This document shows, piece by piece, positions 10,095 through 21,198 of a DNA stretch of 64,000 nucleotides. The number at the start of each line of letters is the position of its first letter. Position 1 is the stretch's first letter. Origin of the DNA: Curvularia sp. ZM96. Lineage: Eukaryota; Ascomycota; Dothideomycetes; Pleosporales; Pleosporaceae. Made by a program: the position numbers and the translations under genes. The stretch is from contig JAJGBQ010000007.1 in assembly GCA_022457065.1 (NCBI GenBank), positions 1,302,001-1,366,000 on the forward strand. Direction: 5' to 3'. A model generated the notes under the pieces. That model did not search any database. It was given only the letters and a program-made list of their open reading frames with translations, and was not told the origin of the DNA.

Positions 10095-13000
10095 CCTATA
10101 GCGAGTCAAGACAAGGAGGATTGCACAACGTAAACAGCGGTGAGATGCACGCCGTCACGTCCATTGCAGTAGACATCTTCCTTCCATCTGCTACGCCTCA
10201 AACAAGGGATTTAGGAAAGGCGCACTTACGCGCGTCTAGCTATCCCTTTTTTCCCTATGTACCGTGCCGTTCCGTGCCACAAACGTACGTCTTCGCGGCA
10301 ACCGAAAGCGGCAAAGAAACGCAGCGCGAAGGAACAGAGGATCACACCGATCGCGGGATCTGTGGCACAGTTTCATTTTATTGCCTGAATCCTCTCAACA
10401 ATCTTTGAAAGACAAAGGTGAAAATGTGGCTGAGGAAGCGCGGACAGCCGCCAATTGACTGTGCCGCTGTTGCTGCGGTCACCACCGCCTAGCAACATTG
10501 AAGTTCAATCTTGGGCTTCTAATTGCAGGAGCATGCGCCGTGAGATGACCTTGCTTGTGTGTAGGCGCAGCAAGAGTGCAATTGAAAATGTACCGACGAC
10601 GACCAAGCGACTAGAACGGGAGCAGAGCGAGGCGAGGCGAGGCGAAGAAGGCGAGCGTGCCGCCGGCGTCTGTTGCTTCAATGCTGCGACCGGCGTTTCT
10701 CTCGGCTCAATACTAAAACGGGAGTTACGTGCATGTGAGCAGGACTCGTACAGAGATGCGAGGCAAGGGTTCAACTGTGGGCTGCCTCGGGTTGTATCTT
10801 CCCAAGAGAGGGAAAGGGCGGAAAGAATCACGCATGGGTATTTACACCGGTGAGAGTAGTCTCTGGCTGTGTTGGAGTAGGTGTGTATTGGTTTCGGAGT
10901 TCCCTGTTTCGATCGAGCTTCGAGGTTGTCGCAGCACAGCAAGGTTGAGAGAGATCGTGTTCCTGACGGATGATACGGACTGCGGATAAGGAGGTGTTGA
11001 GATAGTTAGTGGGGTAGTAATGAATTGAGCTCCCACGCGTAAGACTCCCTTCACCTTCCCCAACCCGAGGGAAAGATCGTCCTCCACAATACGGAGTACA
11101 CCCATCACCCATCTTCCCGCCCTCATCCCAAACCCCCAGGCTCTCCATCCCGTCTCCAACTCACATGATCTCACCCACCCTCGCAGCAAAACTCCCCTAG
11201 CGCCGCCCGTCTCCACAGCCCTGGTTAAGCGCCCAACCTAACACGACCCCTGCCCCCCATGTCGCCATCCCTGCCCACCGTCCCGCTCCGGCCTTGCAAT
11301 TGGCACACTCGCAGAACAGCAGGCGGCCCATACAAGGCACGCCACACCACACCACTCCGCTCCGCACCCACCCTTGTCCAGCGCAAAAAGGAAGCGGGAA
11401 GGTAACACAGTCTTGGGAAATCATGAGTCTCTCTCTGCTCGGCCCTTGTTCGTTCTTCATCTGGGTTTCCCCTTTCTTTCGTTGTTGTGCGTGTGCCAGT
11501 CGTGTAAGTTCGTTGCTACCCCTCTCAAGCCATTCACTCTGCCCTTCTTCTTTCTTTCTTTCTGGTCCCAAGTAAGTAATTTACATACTTCACCATTCCC
11601 CTCCACGAATCCATGATACCAGCACCACGGACAAACCCTCGCCAAGCCCTCCACTCATCGCACCTTGCGTGATCTCTAGCCAGAGACACAGCGGCAAGTG
11701 GAGACTGACCGAGCAAGCGACGGACAACACATACATACATACGAAGTAGATAGTACATACAAGCCTTTCCTACCTTCACGTGTATGCACATGACGACCTC
11801 GGTCTGTTTTGAGAACGAACCCAGGACCGCTATAGGAACAGAGCGAAAGTAGCTGCAAAGTACCTCTGCAAAAGAAAGCCTGATTGGCTGTGTTCTAAGC
11901 GCATTGTACAACGTCGATGCTTGTTATTTCGTCTTATCTAGAGAGTAATATGCGTGCGTCTTAATTGGGGTGACGGAGGGGTTTCGTGCTTGTGCTCCAG
12001 CATGCAGTCGTGCACATGGGGTGGAGGGTGGTCTGCAGGCAATCTTTCCTGCAAGGCCAGTTCATCAGGATAAGGACAGTCATGTCGAGCAAATGACGGA
12101 GGTTTTCTCTCCTCTTTTGATTAGGCCGCCTGCGAGATTTTTTGCTTTCTCTCTTCACCGGATGGATGCGACGTATTACGATCGAAGAGGAAAGGGTTGC
12201 GGGCGTCTGTCTAGCGGTCTGCGATCACTTTCTTTTTTTCTGATTTCGTACTACTATGCGTAGGGATGTTGGGATTATAGTTCTGGGGGTGGGGGTTTCA
12301 TCCTTGTATGTATTACGGGCAAGCGCGTCACTGAGGAGAAGAACGTGAACACGAGAAGACATCACGTCCATTTTCTGCTTATTGGGGCATCTCTCAATTC
12401 TCTCTCTGCTAATCTCTCATACACAAAACCCTTGTATGCGCTCACTCTGGAACAAAGCCAAACTGAAAATATGCGCATACTCATCTGACCCTGCTAGGCC
12501 CGCGTACAGGCCCGCTCTCGAGCCAGGCCCTCTCTTTTACCGCCCTCTCTTACCACACACACATACCCCTCCCCCGGCCCCAAATGTAGCATTTCAGCCA
12601 ATACAAAAAGGGCCTTGCATGCAGCTTCAGTTTTCTTGCCGCCCAGCATACATGACAATCGTGCTCCACGTGCGCGTGCGAGCCTTTCGCTAAATTTCGC
12701 CTTTCTGCACCCTTGTTGCAGGCAGTCTGATAATCTCCAAGGGATAGAGTTAATCAATATACCCGCCCGCACACCCCCCTCGCCTCCATCGCGCTCAGCC
12801 TATTGGTGCACCAGAGATGCGTTGGCGCCAATCGCCCCCGCAACCCATGGAGTGGTATCCTGCTAAGAAAAACATGGTAATGGTAACAAAAGCGTGCCCA
12901 ACGCCGAATGATAATATTTTCCGCCGTGAAAAAAGATGTCGTGAGAAGAAGGACGTGGCCGTAACGTCGTTCTTTTATTCATCGTTGAAGGGGTGTGATA

Positions 13001-13343
13001 CTGAACATAAGAAAATAGAAGAGGTGATCAAAAGACAGCAGTAGAGTAATTGTGGTAGATTGGCGATTGTGCATAGTTGTGGTGTGTGATGATTGGAAAG
13101 TAATGTTTGCGATCGGATCGCCTGGACCCGAGAGTATTAGTTGAATGGCCGGGTGGTTGGTGTAAGTCGTGTATAATGTCGGCGGTTGATATTTGGACGA
13201 ATAGAAAAACTAGGCGCCGTGTGTATGTGGGCGCCAATGCAGGGCGTCAAGAAGCATTGTAGCGTAGCACAAGCGGTTGCGTCAACACCCATGCTCAACC
13301 TGACCTTGCAAAGCCAGTGTGTCTGCGTAACAGTGGTGCGTCG
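10095..13343. other. Gene-poor region (3.2 kb) between the Tc1-type element and the next gene
   Basis: No supportable gene was found. Several ORFs of 80-145 codons overlap in different frames on both strands; they are of biased composition and carry no recognisable motif. Pyrimidine-rich blocks occur around 11,040-11,300 and 11,410-11,570 (including a TTTC microsatellite at about 11,548-11,563), a GAGGC-type repeat near 10,628-10,645, and a CATA repeat near 11,730. The right side faces the 3' end of the next gene, so it is not obviously a promoter for it. Confidence 0.45.
11548..11563. repeat. TTTC microsatellite
   Basis: About four tandem copies of a TTCT unit within a longer pyrimidine-rich tract. 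No function is implied. Confidence 0.6.
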
Positions 13344-14093
13344 CTACTCGATCTTTCTTCTTTTTCCGCGCGGTGCGGGGTCAATTTGTGGAAAGTGTGG
13401 CGCCTTCGCGTCGACGGGCGTGCGACTGTAAGTTACTGTCCTCGTCACAACTTCACGCACGCTGACACGCCTCGACCGGCCAGTCTTCTTCTCCGCGTCC
13501 CACGTCTTGGGTGATGAGACTGCAGAGTAGGGTGATTGGATCGACTTTGCGCTTGCAGGTGACCTTACTGCAGCAGGCGAATAGGGTGATGGAGGAATGT
13601 AAAGGCGGGGTGTCCGCGCTGAGTGTGGCCGTGTGAAGGGTGATGGAGGTGGAATGGTGACAGTCTGGACTTTGGTTGGTGGCGCAGACATTGGTGGTTC
13701 TTTTGACTCCTCCTTGGAAGTGTCGCAACTGCTGCAGCTGCTGGATCTTGACGTTGGTGGTGAGTCCTTGTCGGCTGGGGCAGATGTCGATGTGAACGAC
13801 GCACTCGAGGCCGCCGATGTGATTGAAGGAGTACGACTCTCTCCAAAGACAAACCTGGAACTAGTACCGGTGGACATGGGGCTTGAGAGAACTGGTGACA
13901 GGTTCTTGAGGAATTCCAGGTAGGCTGTGGGTGGAGTGATGGGTGTCTTGAGATCCGAGTCTTCCCGTTTGATGTTGGCAAAGATGGGCGTCGTGGCAGA
14001 AGTGACCATGGGCGACCTGAGTTCGGACGGGTAGGTGGCAGACATTGGAGTCTTGAGCGTAGACAGCGTCGGCTTGGAGTCGGTGGCAGCCAT
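13344..14093 (-). CDS. Conserved-looking S/T-P-rich hypothetical protein
   Basis: This is a single-exon ORF of 249 residues. It is rich in Ser, Thr and Pro and contains many SP and TP dipeptides (for example LKTPMSAT, LRSPMVTS, DLKTPITPPTAYLEF). These are potential sites for proline-directed kinases. A short predicted helix, AYLEFLKNLSPVLSSP, stands out from the disordered background. The C-terminus contains a Ser/Arg-rich segment (TGRSRRVSVREVVTRTV) and ends GKRRKIE, a plausible nuclear localisation signal. I do not know its function. The ORF is favoured over the antisense and out-of-frame ORFs because its composition is consistent along its length and it has a helical motif with a basic tail. 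The start is the first ATG of the frame. Confidence 0.68.
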   Translation of the reverse strand: MAATDSKPTLSTLKTPMSATYPSELRSPMVTSATTPIFANIKREDSDLKTPITPPTAYLEFLKNLSPVLSSPMSTGTSSRFVFGESRTPSITSAASSASFTSTSAPADKDSPPTSRSSSCSSCDTSKEESKEPPMSAPPTKVQTVTIPPPSPFTRPHSARTPRLYIPPSPYSPAAVRSPASAKSIQSPYSAVSSPKTWDAEKKTGRSRRVSVREVVTRTVTYSRTPVDAKAPHFPQIDPAPRGKRRKIE

Positions 14094-15205
14094 GTTGTCG
14101 AGAGATGGATTGAAGTGGTCTTGAACGAGTGACTGGCTGGCTGGCGGGCTGTGCTATGCCTTCTTCCACAGCAAAGTGGAAAAGTTGGAGAGCGAGGCAG
14201 GCAGACAGGTACCTATAGGCGCCTGGGGAAGGGCGTGTTTATTGTATGTACGATGACACTAGCTTGACGCGGATGCGCTGTTGTCGTTGGCCGCTGTATG
14301 GGTCGGGTGGGGTTATTTTTGGGCGCGAAGAGTCCCAGCGTTTCCTAAGCGCCGAGGGCAAGGATATGCAGGCCCCGTGCACTGGTGAACACCTCCACCG
14401 GGATTCGATTCGCTGAGCTCAAATGTGCCGTCTCTTCGGCCCCTGCAGGTCTCGAGACTCTGACCGGCCGGGTGCCGTGTCTGATTCGTCGCACCGCTGA
14501 CGGATGTGTGATGGTAGAGGCGGATGTCCGGGAGGCCAAGCTCGTAACTTGAAGCTGAACGTGGCGACCTGGTAGTACGGTATAGCAAAGAAAAACCTGA
14601 GACAAGCTGGCTGAGACGCTGGCGTCAGATGATGAGCAGAGGTGGGTGTAGCAAGCAAGTACAGTAAAGGTGCTTCAGGATAGTCGGTGCTGCTGCATAC
14701 TACAGATCGGAATTGTGTGCGGGCTGTGCAATCTCCTCTCGGGGGGAGCATTACATGATTTTATGTCTTGCTCGCAGCCGCTGTCTATCTCTATGCTGCT
14801 CACGGGAATGCGCGCGCGCTTCCATCTGATACCTTGCCTCCGTCCTTCTGCCACCTATTCCACGCACCCAGCACCTGACTCTGGTTCGCCGTTGAAACAA
14901 TCACGACCAGCGCTTACACATGGCTCTTCCTGGGTGCCTATCACGTTGTCCAAACAGGTCTTTGACCACGATATGTACGGGTATGCGGCGATCCGCCCGT
15001 CTGCCCTTTGTTACACTGCACAGAGCTGGTCAGCCAATGACCGTTTCCTGCCATATGCAAGATGAAGCCACGCGCGGATACTCCGACCGTGCGGTCCCAA
15101 AAAAAAGTCCAATGCACTATCCTCGGATCCTCCAGACAGTGGCGACCGAGGAGGTCGGTCCAAGTTCCGTTGTGCCCCGTTCCAACCAGGAATCCGGCTG
15201 TCCCT
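14094..15205. other. Intergenic region (1.1 kb), upstream of the S/T-P-rich protein gene
   Basis: It lies between two minus-strand genes and therefore contains the promoter of the 13,344-14,093 gene and the 3' region of the MoCo sulfurase gene. Overlapping short ORFs here have no recognisable content. Confidence 0.45.
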
Positions 15206-17754
15206 TTACTGGGACTGACCAACGAGGGCCGTGAGGTCGCTATTCAGGTGTACCTCGTCTTCTCTCACAGGGCTCACGGCATCGCCGACCGTAATAGTGG
15301 GGTTCTGCGTAATGGGTGACGACACATCATTCCATGGCAGATGGCATGTATGCTCTCCAAAGTAAACACGGCCATCGAATCGGCGTGTTTTGGAGAGTGT
15401 CACAAACGGTTCTTGGTTTCTTTCAGCGGTTTGCTGGTCAATGCAAACCATTTGGCACCTTCGACATGCTCCTAGCATCTCAAAGTACTGCCGGCCAATC
15501 TGAAGGTAGCGCCAGTCGTCCTCCGCATACGGGTCCTCCAACCCAGGCGGGTAGGCTGGGTTCTCCGCAACCACAATGTTGGCTCTGAACACCTCTGCTT
15601 GAGCCGCCTTGCCGCCCTCTGCTTTGATTAACTCGTTCAAACGGTTGAGGCTTGATCGCGAGATAGTAAGTATAGGACTCTCATTCGCCAGTAAGATTGG
15701 CTTCGAAACGCACGCGCCAGGCGTAACCGGAACCGTTTCTGGGAAAGCGCCGGGCACTCGCATAGCGCCCATCTTCTGATACTTTTGGAGGTGCGCTTTT
15801 GAATGTCTCGATACGCTGTTGCCATTGCTAACAGCGGGGAAACGCGCTAGATGGCAAGGTACTCCAAGAGCTTGTGTAAAGAAGGCTGTTATGTCGCTCG
15901 ACCTGTACGTCTTGGCTTGGATGGTGTCTCCGCATACTTTGGCATTGGCGTCTCTGTACGTAACATCTTCTGTAAACAGCCGTGGATCTGCTGAAAGAGG
16001 AACAGTGATCTCGTGCTGAGTAGCCGTGTCCTGTAACGCACCCGCCAGACTCACTCGTAACCAGCCTTTTTCAAGGTCAATGCTTGGACGTATGAGAGCC
16101 ATCTTTGGGTAGCGCTTTTGACTCAGTGCTGCCCCTGTCCCCTGATGGACAAGACACCATTCGCGATCCCATGCAAGGCCCTCTGGGCGTACCTCCCATG
16201 GTGTATCCGGCGGTACGCTGAACCCTGCGCAGCTTTTTATAGGATAGACGCAGAGACTCTCCACATGTAGGCGACTTTGCGTTGGTGGCTCTATATCAGC
16301 AAACATCATTGGAGGTGGATCCAACGGAGGGCTTGCTTCCACGAAAAACTCGTGCAAGAAGGCAACAAAGCACTCTACATCTGATAGGGTACTCATTGCT
16401 CCAAAACTGACACGTATGATGCCGGTTGGTTTTGCGCGAATGATGTCGTTGTCATTACCGCACCGCTGTCCAGCCGAAAAGTTTTCATGCATTTCCCATG
16501 GTGCCAATCCTAACGACGATGCAACACCACCAGGGTTGCAAAGTCCTCCAGTTCGAAGTTGGATGTTTTTGATTGCTGCCAGTTTCTCCACCTCTACGTT
16601 GCTAATCCAGCCACCATGTTGGTTTTGAAGATTGAAGGCAACAACTGGACCTTGAGTAAGCGAGTCCCCATACGTGGACGCCGGGTCCTTGTAGACGTGG
16701 CAGACCTTACGACCATTGCTGTGCCGTAACGACAAGAGTCCTTGGTGTAACCTTGAGGCAAGAAACGTGGTGTGCCTTGAGATTCTCTCCAATGACGTGT
16801 AGAGTTCCTCGTGAATGGTCATTGCGCTATCAAGCGCCATGATGTTGTGTATTGGGAGAGTACCGTCCTCTAGCCTTTCATGCAGCGAGTCTGCCTTTTT
16901 TGCATGCCACTGCTCCTTGAGGCACACAACCATGTCGACAGTGCCACCACCAAAATAGCGCCGCTTGTCAAATATTGATGCTGATGCTTGCCTGACGATC
17001 AGTGCGCCAAGATCGGGAAACCCGAACATCTTGTACAAGCTCAGGACTGTAAAGTCGGGTGCCTCGTCAGAATTCCCGAGATCGAGCGGCGACGTGGAAA
17101 CCAACGCGGCAGCGTCTAGCAGGGTATATACGGCGTTTGCCTTGTTGGCGCGAATGCGGCGTGACCAATTCAGCGGTAGGCGACGCCCGTTCATGTTGGA
17201 CTGTGCTGGATATGCGAATAGCTGTGCAGAGCCACACTCGTTTTCGTCGCTGTCGATCCATGTATTGACTTCATCATCTGAGGCGAAGCACCTGTGCTTG
17301 GTCGCACCCTCGCGTACGCCTATCACGCTTGTATGCGCATCGCGGTGGTAGCCATACCAGAATCCTGCATCTTGATCGCGAAATGCTTCCATAACCAACT
17401 TAATCCCGGCGGTAGCGTTGGCGACAAAGACGACGTCAAACTCTTGTGGGTCGGCGTTGAACAACTGTAAGAGGCGTAACCGCACATCCTCGATCCGGCG
17501 TGTGGTTAGTTGGGAGGCGTTGGAGGCGGAGTGGGGATTGCCGTATAAGTTGGCGATCATGTCGGCGGAGAAGCGCTCGATCAGTGACTTGGAGTAGAGT
17601 GTAGTTCCTGCATGGTCTAGGTAGGTTGTATCTATCGAGCGTGAGTGGCCTATCCTCGAACCATCGGGGTACACCCACCCCGCAACATGGGATACTCTCT
17701 AGCACGGAGTTCCTCGATCGCATTGTTGTAACTGATGCAGTTTGTGTCGTCCAT
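15206..17754 (-). CDS. hxB: Molybdenum cofactor sulfurase
   Basis: The exons are 17754-17679 and 17631-15206, giving 833 residues. The intron (GTGGGT...GATAG) joins EYPMLR to D-TTYLDHAGTT, matching the family N-terminus. The N-terminal half is a class-V aminotransferase/cysteine desulfurase fold: the predicted PLP-binding Lys is about residue 226 in LSLYKMFGFP, and the predicted persulfide Cys is about residue 390 in RTGGLCNPGG. The C-terminal half (about 480-825) is a MOSC region beginning near LCVYPIKSCAGF. The enzyme transfers sulfur from L-cysteine to the molybdenum centre, activating xanthine dehydrogenase and aldehyde oxidase-type enzymes; the Aspergillus orthologue is hxB. Length and domain order are typical. 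Cytosolic; no signal peptide. Symbol given by family resemblance. Confidence 0.93.
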
Positions 17755-18377
17755 AGCGCCCGGGTTGTCTTGCTGTATGCGACAGAAAGCTTTGTTCATC
17801 CGTAGCCACTTGAATAAGGGGAAGGAGGAGCAGAGTTTGCAAAGAAACCCATTTGTTCGTAGCTGAGCGCGACGTTCGCAAGAGTGGGGGAGACGCGAAG
17901 GCGAATCGCGGAGTCGTGACCTGTGGGCCTAAGTAGCGGCCGGTTCCGAGCGTTCGGATCCGCCATCGTATTCATGCATGGTACACTAAACCTGTACATG
18001 CCCGATGGATTGATAAGACATACAAGTTTGACTACACACGAGTAGAAAGCGTGTATGTTAACGCTCCTAGGGCATCGTGCCGGATCGCAAAGTTCCTTTC
18101 TATTTTTCCAGAATCTAATCTATCAGGGGACAACTCCCATGTCTAGGTACGCGCGCTAAAGTCATACAAAAAAGACGACGGCCATACTTTTCGGTTCTAA
18201 ATCTGCAAAGAAGCATTACCCTTGCCACTTCCTATGGACCCTAAACCCTTTACGCCGCTCTTGTTGAAAACAAGAGTAAGGTATTCATACCAGTCTGACC
18301 CTCGTAAGATAATTCTTCTGGCCTTTCCATGAGAATGAAGGTTTAATCTCGAGGCTGCGACAAATGCGGTCAAATTT
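17755..18377. other. Intergenic region upstream of MoCo sulfurase
   Basis: This 623-bp region lies between two minus-strand genes. It holds the sulfurase promoter and the 3' region of the Ilm1 gene. No other element was recognised. Confidence 0.5.
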
Positions 18378-18968
18378 TCATAGCTGCTTCTCCTCCCTAG
18401 CTTTCTTCTCAGCAGCTATGGTTGCCTTTGCCGTTCTCTCCTCTCTTAACGTAGAGTACACCCAAAGCCAAATCCCGACCTCGATAAAGCCCCAAGTGAA
18501 GATGATGCTATTGTTCACGCTTGCACCTGCGCTTGCTCTGAAGTCGACACCCTTTGCTCCAAACAGACCGCCTTCCTTGAACGCATATGTGTAACCGGTT
18601 AGGCCAAAGAGGAAGAGTAGGCGTACAGGTGCTTGAAGGCCCCAGTACTCGTCTGAAATTTGTTCGTGAAGCGAAAGAGATGCTAGATCGCTAATGCCGA
18701 TAAAGGCGAAGAGGACGGCCAGGAAAGCTGTTGCCGCGGAAGGTTTACTGAAGTCACGAGGAACGGGCTGTGATTTGTTAGCCTTCATTGACTGATTGAC
18801 TTTGGCTTCATTCGATGGTTAGAAACGTACGAGCTGCATTGATTGCCCAAGCACAAGGACGATGCCTTGGTTCGCGATCAGAGCGGGATTCTTGAGCAGG
18901 GCGACTGCAAGGGTAAGGTGGAACAGCGATAAGCTGCGTATCATGGTGTTTGCTGATATTATCGCCAT
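18378..18968 (-). CDS. ILM1: Ilm1 family membrane protein
   Basis: The exons are 18968-18831 and 18767-18378, giving 175 residues. The intron starts GTACGT and ends TCACAG. The spliced protein begins MAIISANTMIRSLSLFHLTL and has about four hydrophobic segments. Features shared with yeast Ilm1 include an early LKNP after the first helix, an LGQSMQLP segment before a polar loop, IGISDLASL in the third segment and APVRLLFLFGLTGYTY in the fourth. Yeast ILM1 was named for increased loss of mitochondrial DNA in the mutant and is reported in the ER; its molecular role is unclear. The C-terminus is a short charged tail. The start is shared with a 221-bp divergent intergenic region facing the dipeptidase gene. 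Confidence 0.85.
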
Positions 18969-19189
18969 TTTGGAAGATGAAGCTCTGCAATTGAGACGAT
19001 TATGGACAGGCAATGGACGATGTCGTTGCAACAATCGGTGTGCAGTCCTGCGCGTCCCATGTCGTCTCGGACAACGCTCGCTAAACTCCGACCCATCCTT
19101 GCTGCCAAGCCCGACATGGTACTTTGATGATAACGCGCTCGGGGTCTCGCAATGGACTTTATTTCCCTTTCACGATCCTCACGACGAGT

Positions 19190-20677
19190 ATGGAGAAGCA
19201 GAGTGACTTTGTGGTCAGCGCCACAACCCACCATAGTGGCTCCAATAGACGGCGCGTATGCGGCTTAGACAGCATCACCTTCTCTGCAGCGCTCTTGCTT
19301 ATCACCTTTGTACTACTATGGTCCGCAGACATCCGAGCTCTACTCTGGTCACCTCATAAGCACACGTGTCGGAAGACTCTGACGGTCGAAGAAAGAGCCA
19401 TCAAGATACTGAAAGAGAACCCGCTTATCGGTCAGTATCATCAACCACTACCAGCATTTTTGCTCGTCCTAATATCGTGGAGATGGCCATAATGATCTGA
19501 TGATCTTTATCCGGAGTGAATACAAGAACCACATCTATAACGAATCTGGAAACGACTTTGCGCAGAAATTTGAGAATGGAGGCCTCGCACAGCACACTGA
19601 TATCCCACGTTTACAAAAAGGAATGCAGAGCGGCGCATTTTGGAGTGCTTTCTGGCCTTGTCCCTTGGGCGATGGTACGAACTTCTCCGACACAAGATAT
19701 TCTCACAGTAAGTCAATGCCCCTACCTTTCGGCTCACTTGATTGATAATCATCTCAGTTGTCAAATCTACACTTAGCCAACTCGATCTCTTCAACCGCCT
19801 AGGTCAGAGTTACCCCAAGTATTTCACGCCAACAAGCAACAGTGCCGAAGCTATCCAGGCCTTCGAAAAGGGCAGCTTCATTGCTCCCGTTATTATAGAA
19901 GGCTTGCATCAAATCGGAAACTCTATTTCCACATTACGTCTGTACCATCAGTTGGGAGTACGCTGTGCGACACTGACCTGGAATTGCCACAACAAGTACG
20001 CCGACGCCGCTGTAGAGACTGCCTCTGATTGGACCGCACACATCGCTAAACCGTACTGGAAAGGCCTGAGCCCAGCAGGCAGAGACTTGGTCAAAGAGAT
20101 GAATCGCCTTGGCATGCTAGTTGATCTGGCGCATGTCAGTCAAGACACGATGCGCGACGTTCTTGTAGGAAACGGCTCTTCTCAATGGAACGGCAGTATT
20201 GCACCTCCCATCTTCAGTCACAGCTCAGCCTATGCCATTTGCCCACACCCGCGCAATGTACCAGACGACATACTCCAGCTGGTTAAGCAGCGCAACTCTA
20301 TCGTCATGGTCAATTTCAACCCCGAATTTATATCTTGCAAAGCATCTCAAACACCCGATGCATTCCCAGAATACGTTCCGGAGAACAATACTCTGGCGCA
20401 GGTGGTAAGACACATCAGACATATAGGGGAACTGATTGGATACGATCATGTTGGTCTCGGCACAGACTATGATGGTATTGAAGATACGCCAGAAGGGCTC
20501 GAGGATGTATCCAAATTTCCCGACCTTATGGCGGAGCTGCTGAGGCAGGGAATTAGTGACGAAGATGCAGCAAAGATTGCTGGGCGCAATTTGCTCAGAG
20601 TATGGAGTGAAGCGGACAAGGTTGCGAGTGAGCTGCAGAAAACCATGTTGCCATTGGAAGACGATTTCCAGGATTGA
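19190..20677 (+). CDS. Membrane dipeptidase (renal dipeptidase family, M19)
   Basis: The exons are 19190-19430, 19483-19707 and 19758-20677, giving 461 residues. Splicing restores the DGHND motif across the first junction. The predicted binuclear zinc ligands of the M19 family are present: His83 and Asp85 (DGHND), Glu203 (IIEGLHQIGNS), His281 (VDLAHVS) and His310 (FSHSSAYA). The downstream GLGTDYDG motif is also conserved. Family members hydrolyse dipeptides, and some also cleave leukotriene D4 or beta-lactams. A single hydrophobic segment at about residues 28-47 follows a short basic N-terminus, suggesting a type II membrane anchor. The start at 19190 was chosen as the ATG closest upstream of that segment in the open frame. 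Confidence 0.9.
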
Positions 20678-21198
20678 TTGTAAGCTATAAAATGTACGAT
20701 GCACTGTAGTGCGCCTATGCACACTGTGGAACTATCGGAGACAGATGTAAAAAGCACTAAGTACCAAGTTTCCTCATGTCCCGACCACCACCCCTAATTA
20801 TCTCGTCCGAATCTCAGGTCTGGCACAACAAAGGAGTTCGACCTTGACAGGCTATAATTTCTTCTTTTGTGGAATATCTGGTCGAAGTGACATCAAATGC
20901 CAGGTTAGGCGGCTGAGCTTTACCTGCAGGACAACATCACCCCACATTTGGAGTGCCTAGCTCTTGGCAACCCAGTACCACATGCAACGGCAGGAGCTCA
21001 TCCGTGTGAAGTATATAACTTCCAGATATCTTCACTTACTCAGTTTCTCTTCTTCTCTCTTTTCCCATCACCCCTTTATTTGAAGCAAGAACTTTAACCC
21101 ACCCTAACCCATCGGCATACACCCTTACCTAAACCGATCCGCTCAACAAGCCACCACAACAACATCAAATACAAGAACCTAGTACAAAGCACCAAACA
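20678..21198. other. Intergenic region upstream of L-lactate dehydrogenase
   Basis: This 521-bp region contains a TATA-like box (21,012-21,018) and then a CT-rich stretch (about 21,040-21,085) before the LDH start, a common layout for highly expressed fungal genes. Confidence 0.5.
21012..21018 (+). promoter_or_regulatory. TATA-like box of the L-lactate dehydrogenase gene
   Basis: TATATAA lies about 180 bp before the ATG and just upstream of a pyrimidine-rich tract that commonly precedes fungal transcription starts. It is assigned by motif and position only. Confidence 0.45.

Noticed and set aside
10455..11571. Several 85-145 codon ORFs on both strands
   Set aside because: Mutually overlapping, low complexity, arising from G/C- and pyrimidine-rich tracts.
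13565..13981. 138-codon minus-strand ORF in another frame of the S/T-P-rich gene
   Set aside because: Out-of-frame reading of the same repetitive composition (Pro/His/Arg-rich).
14360..14420. tRNA-like B-box sequence (GGATTCGATTC)
   Set aside because: No matching acceptor stem, A box or cloverleaf could be drawn around it.
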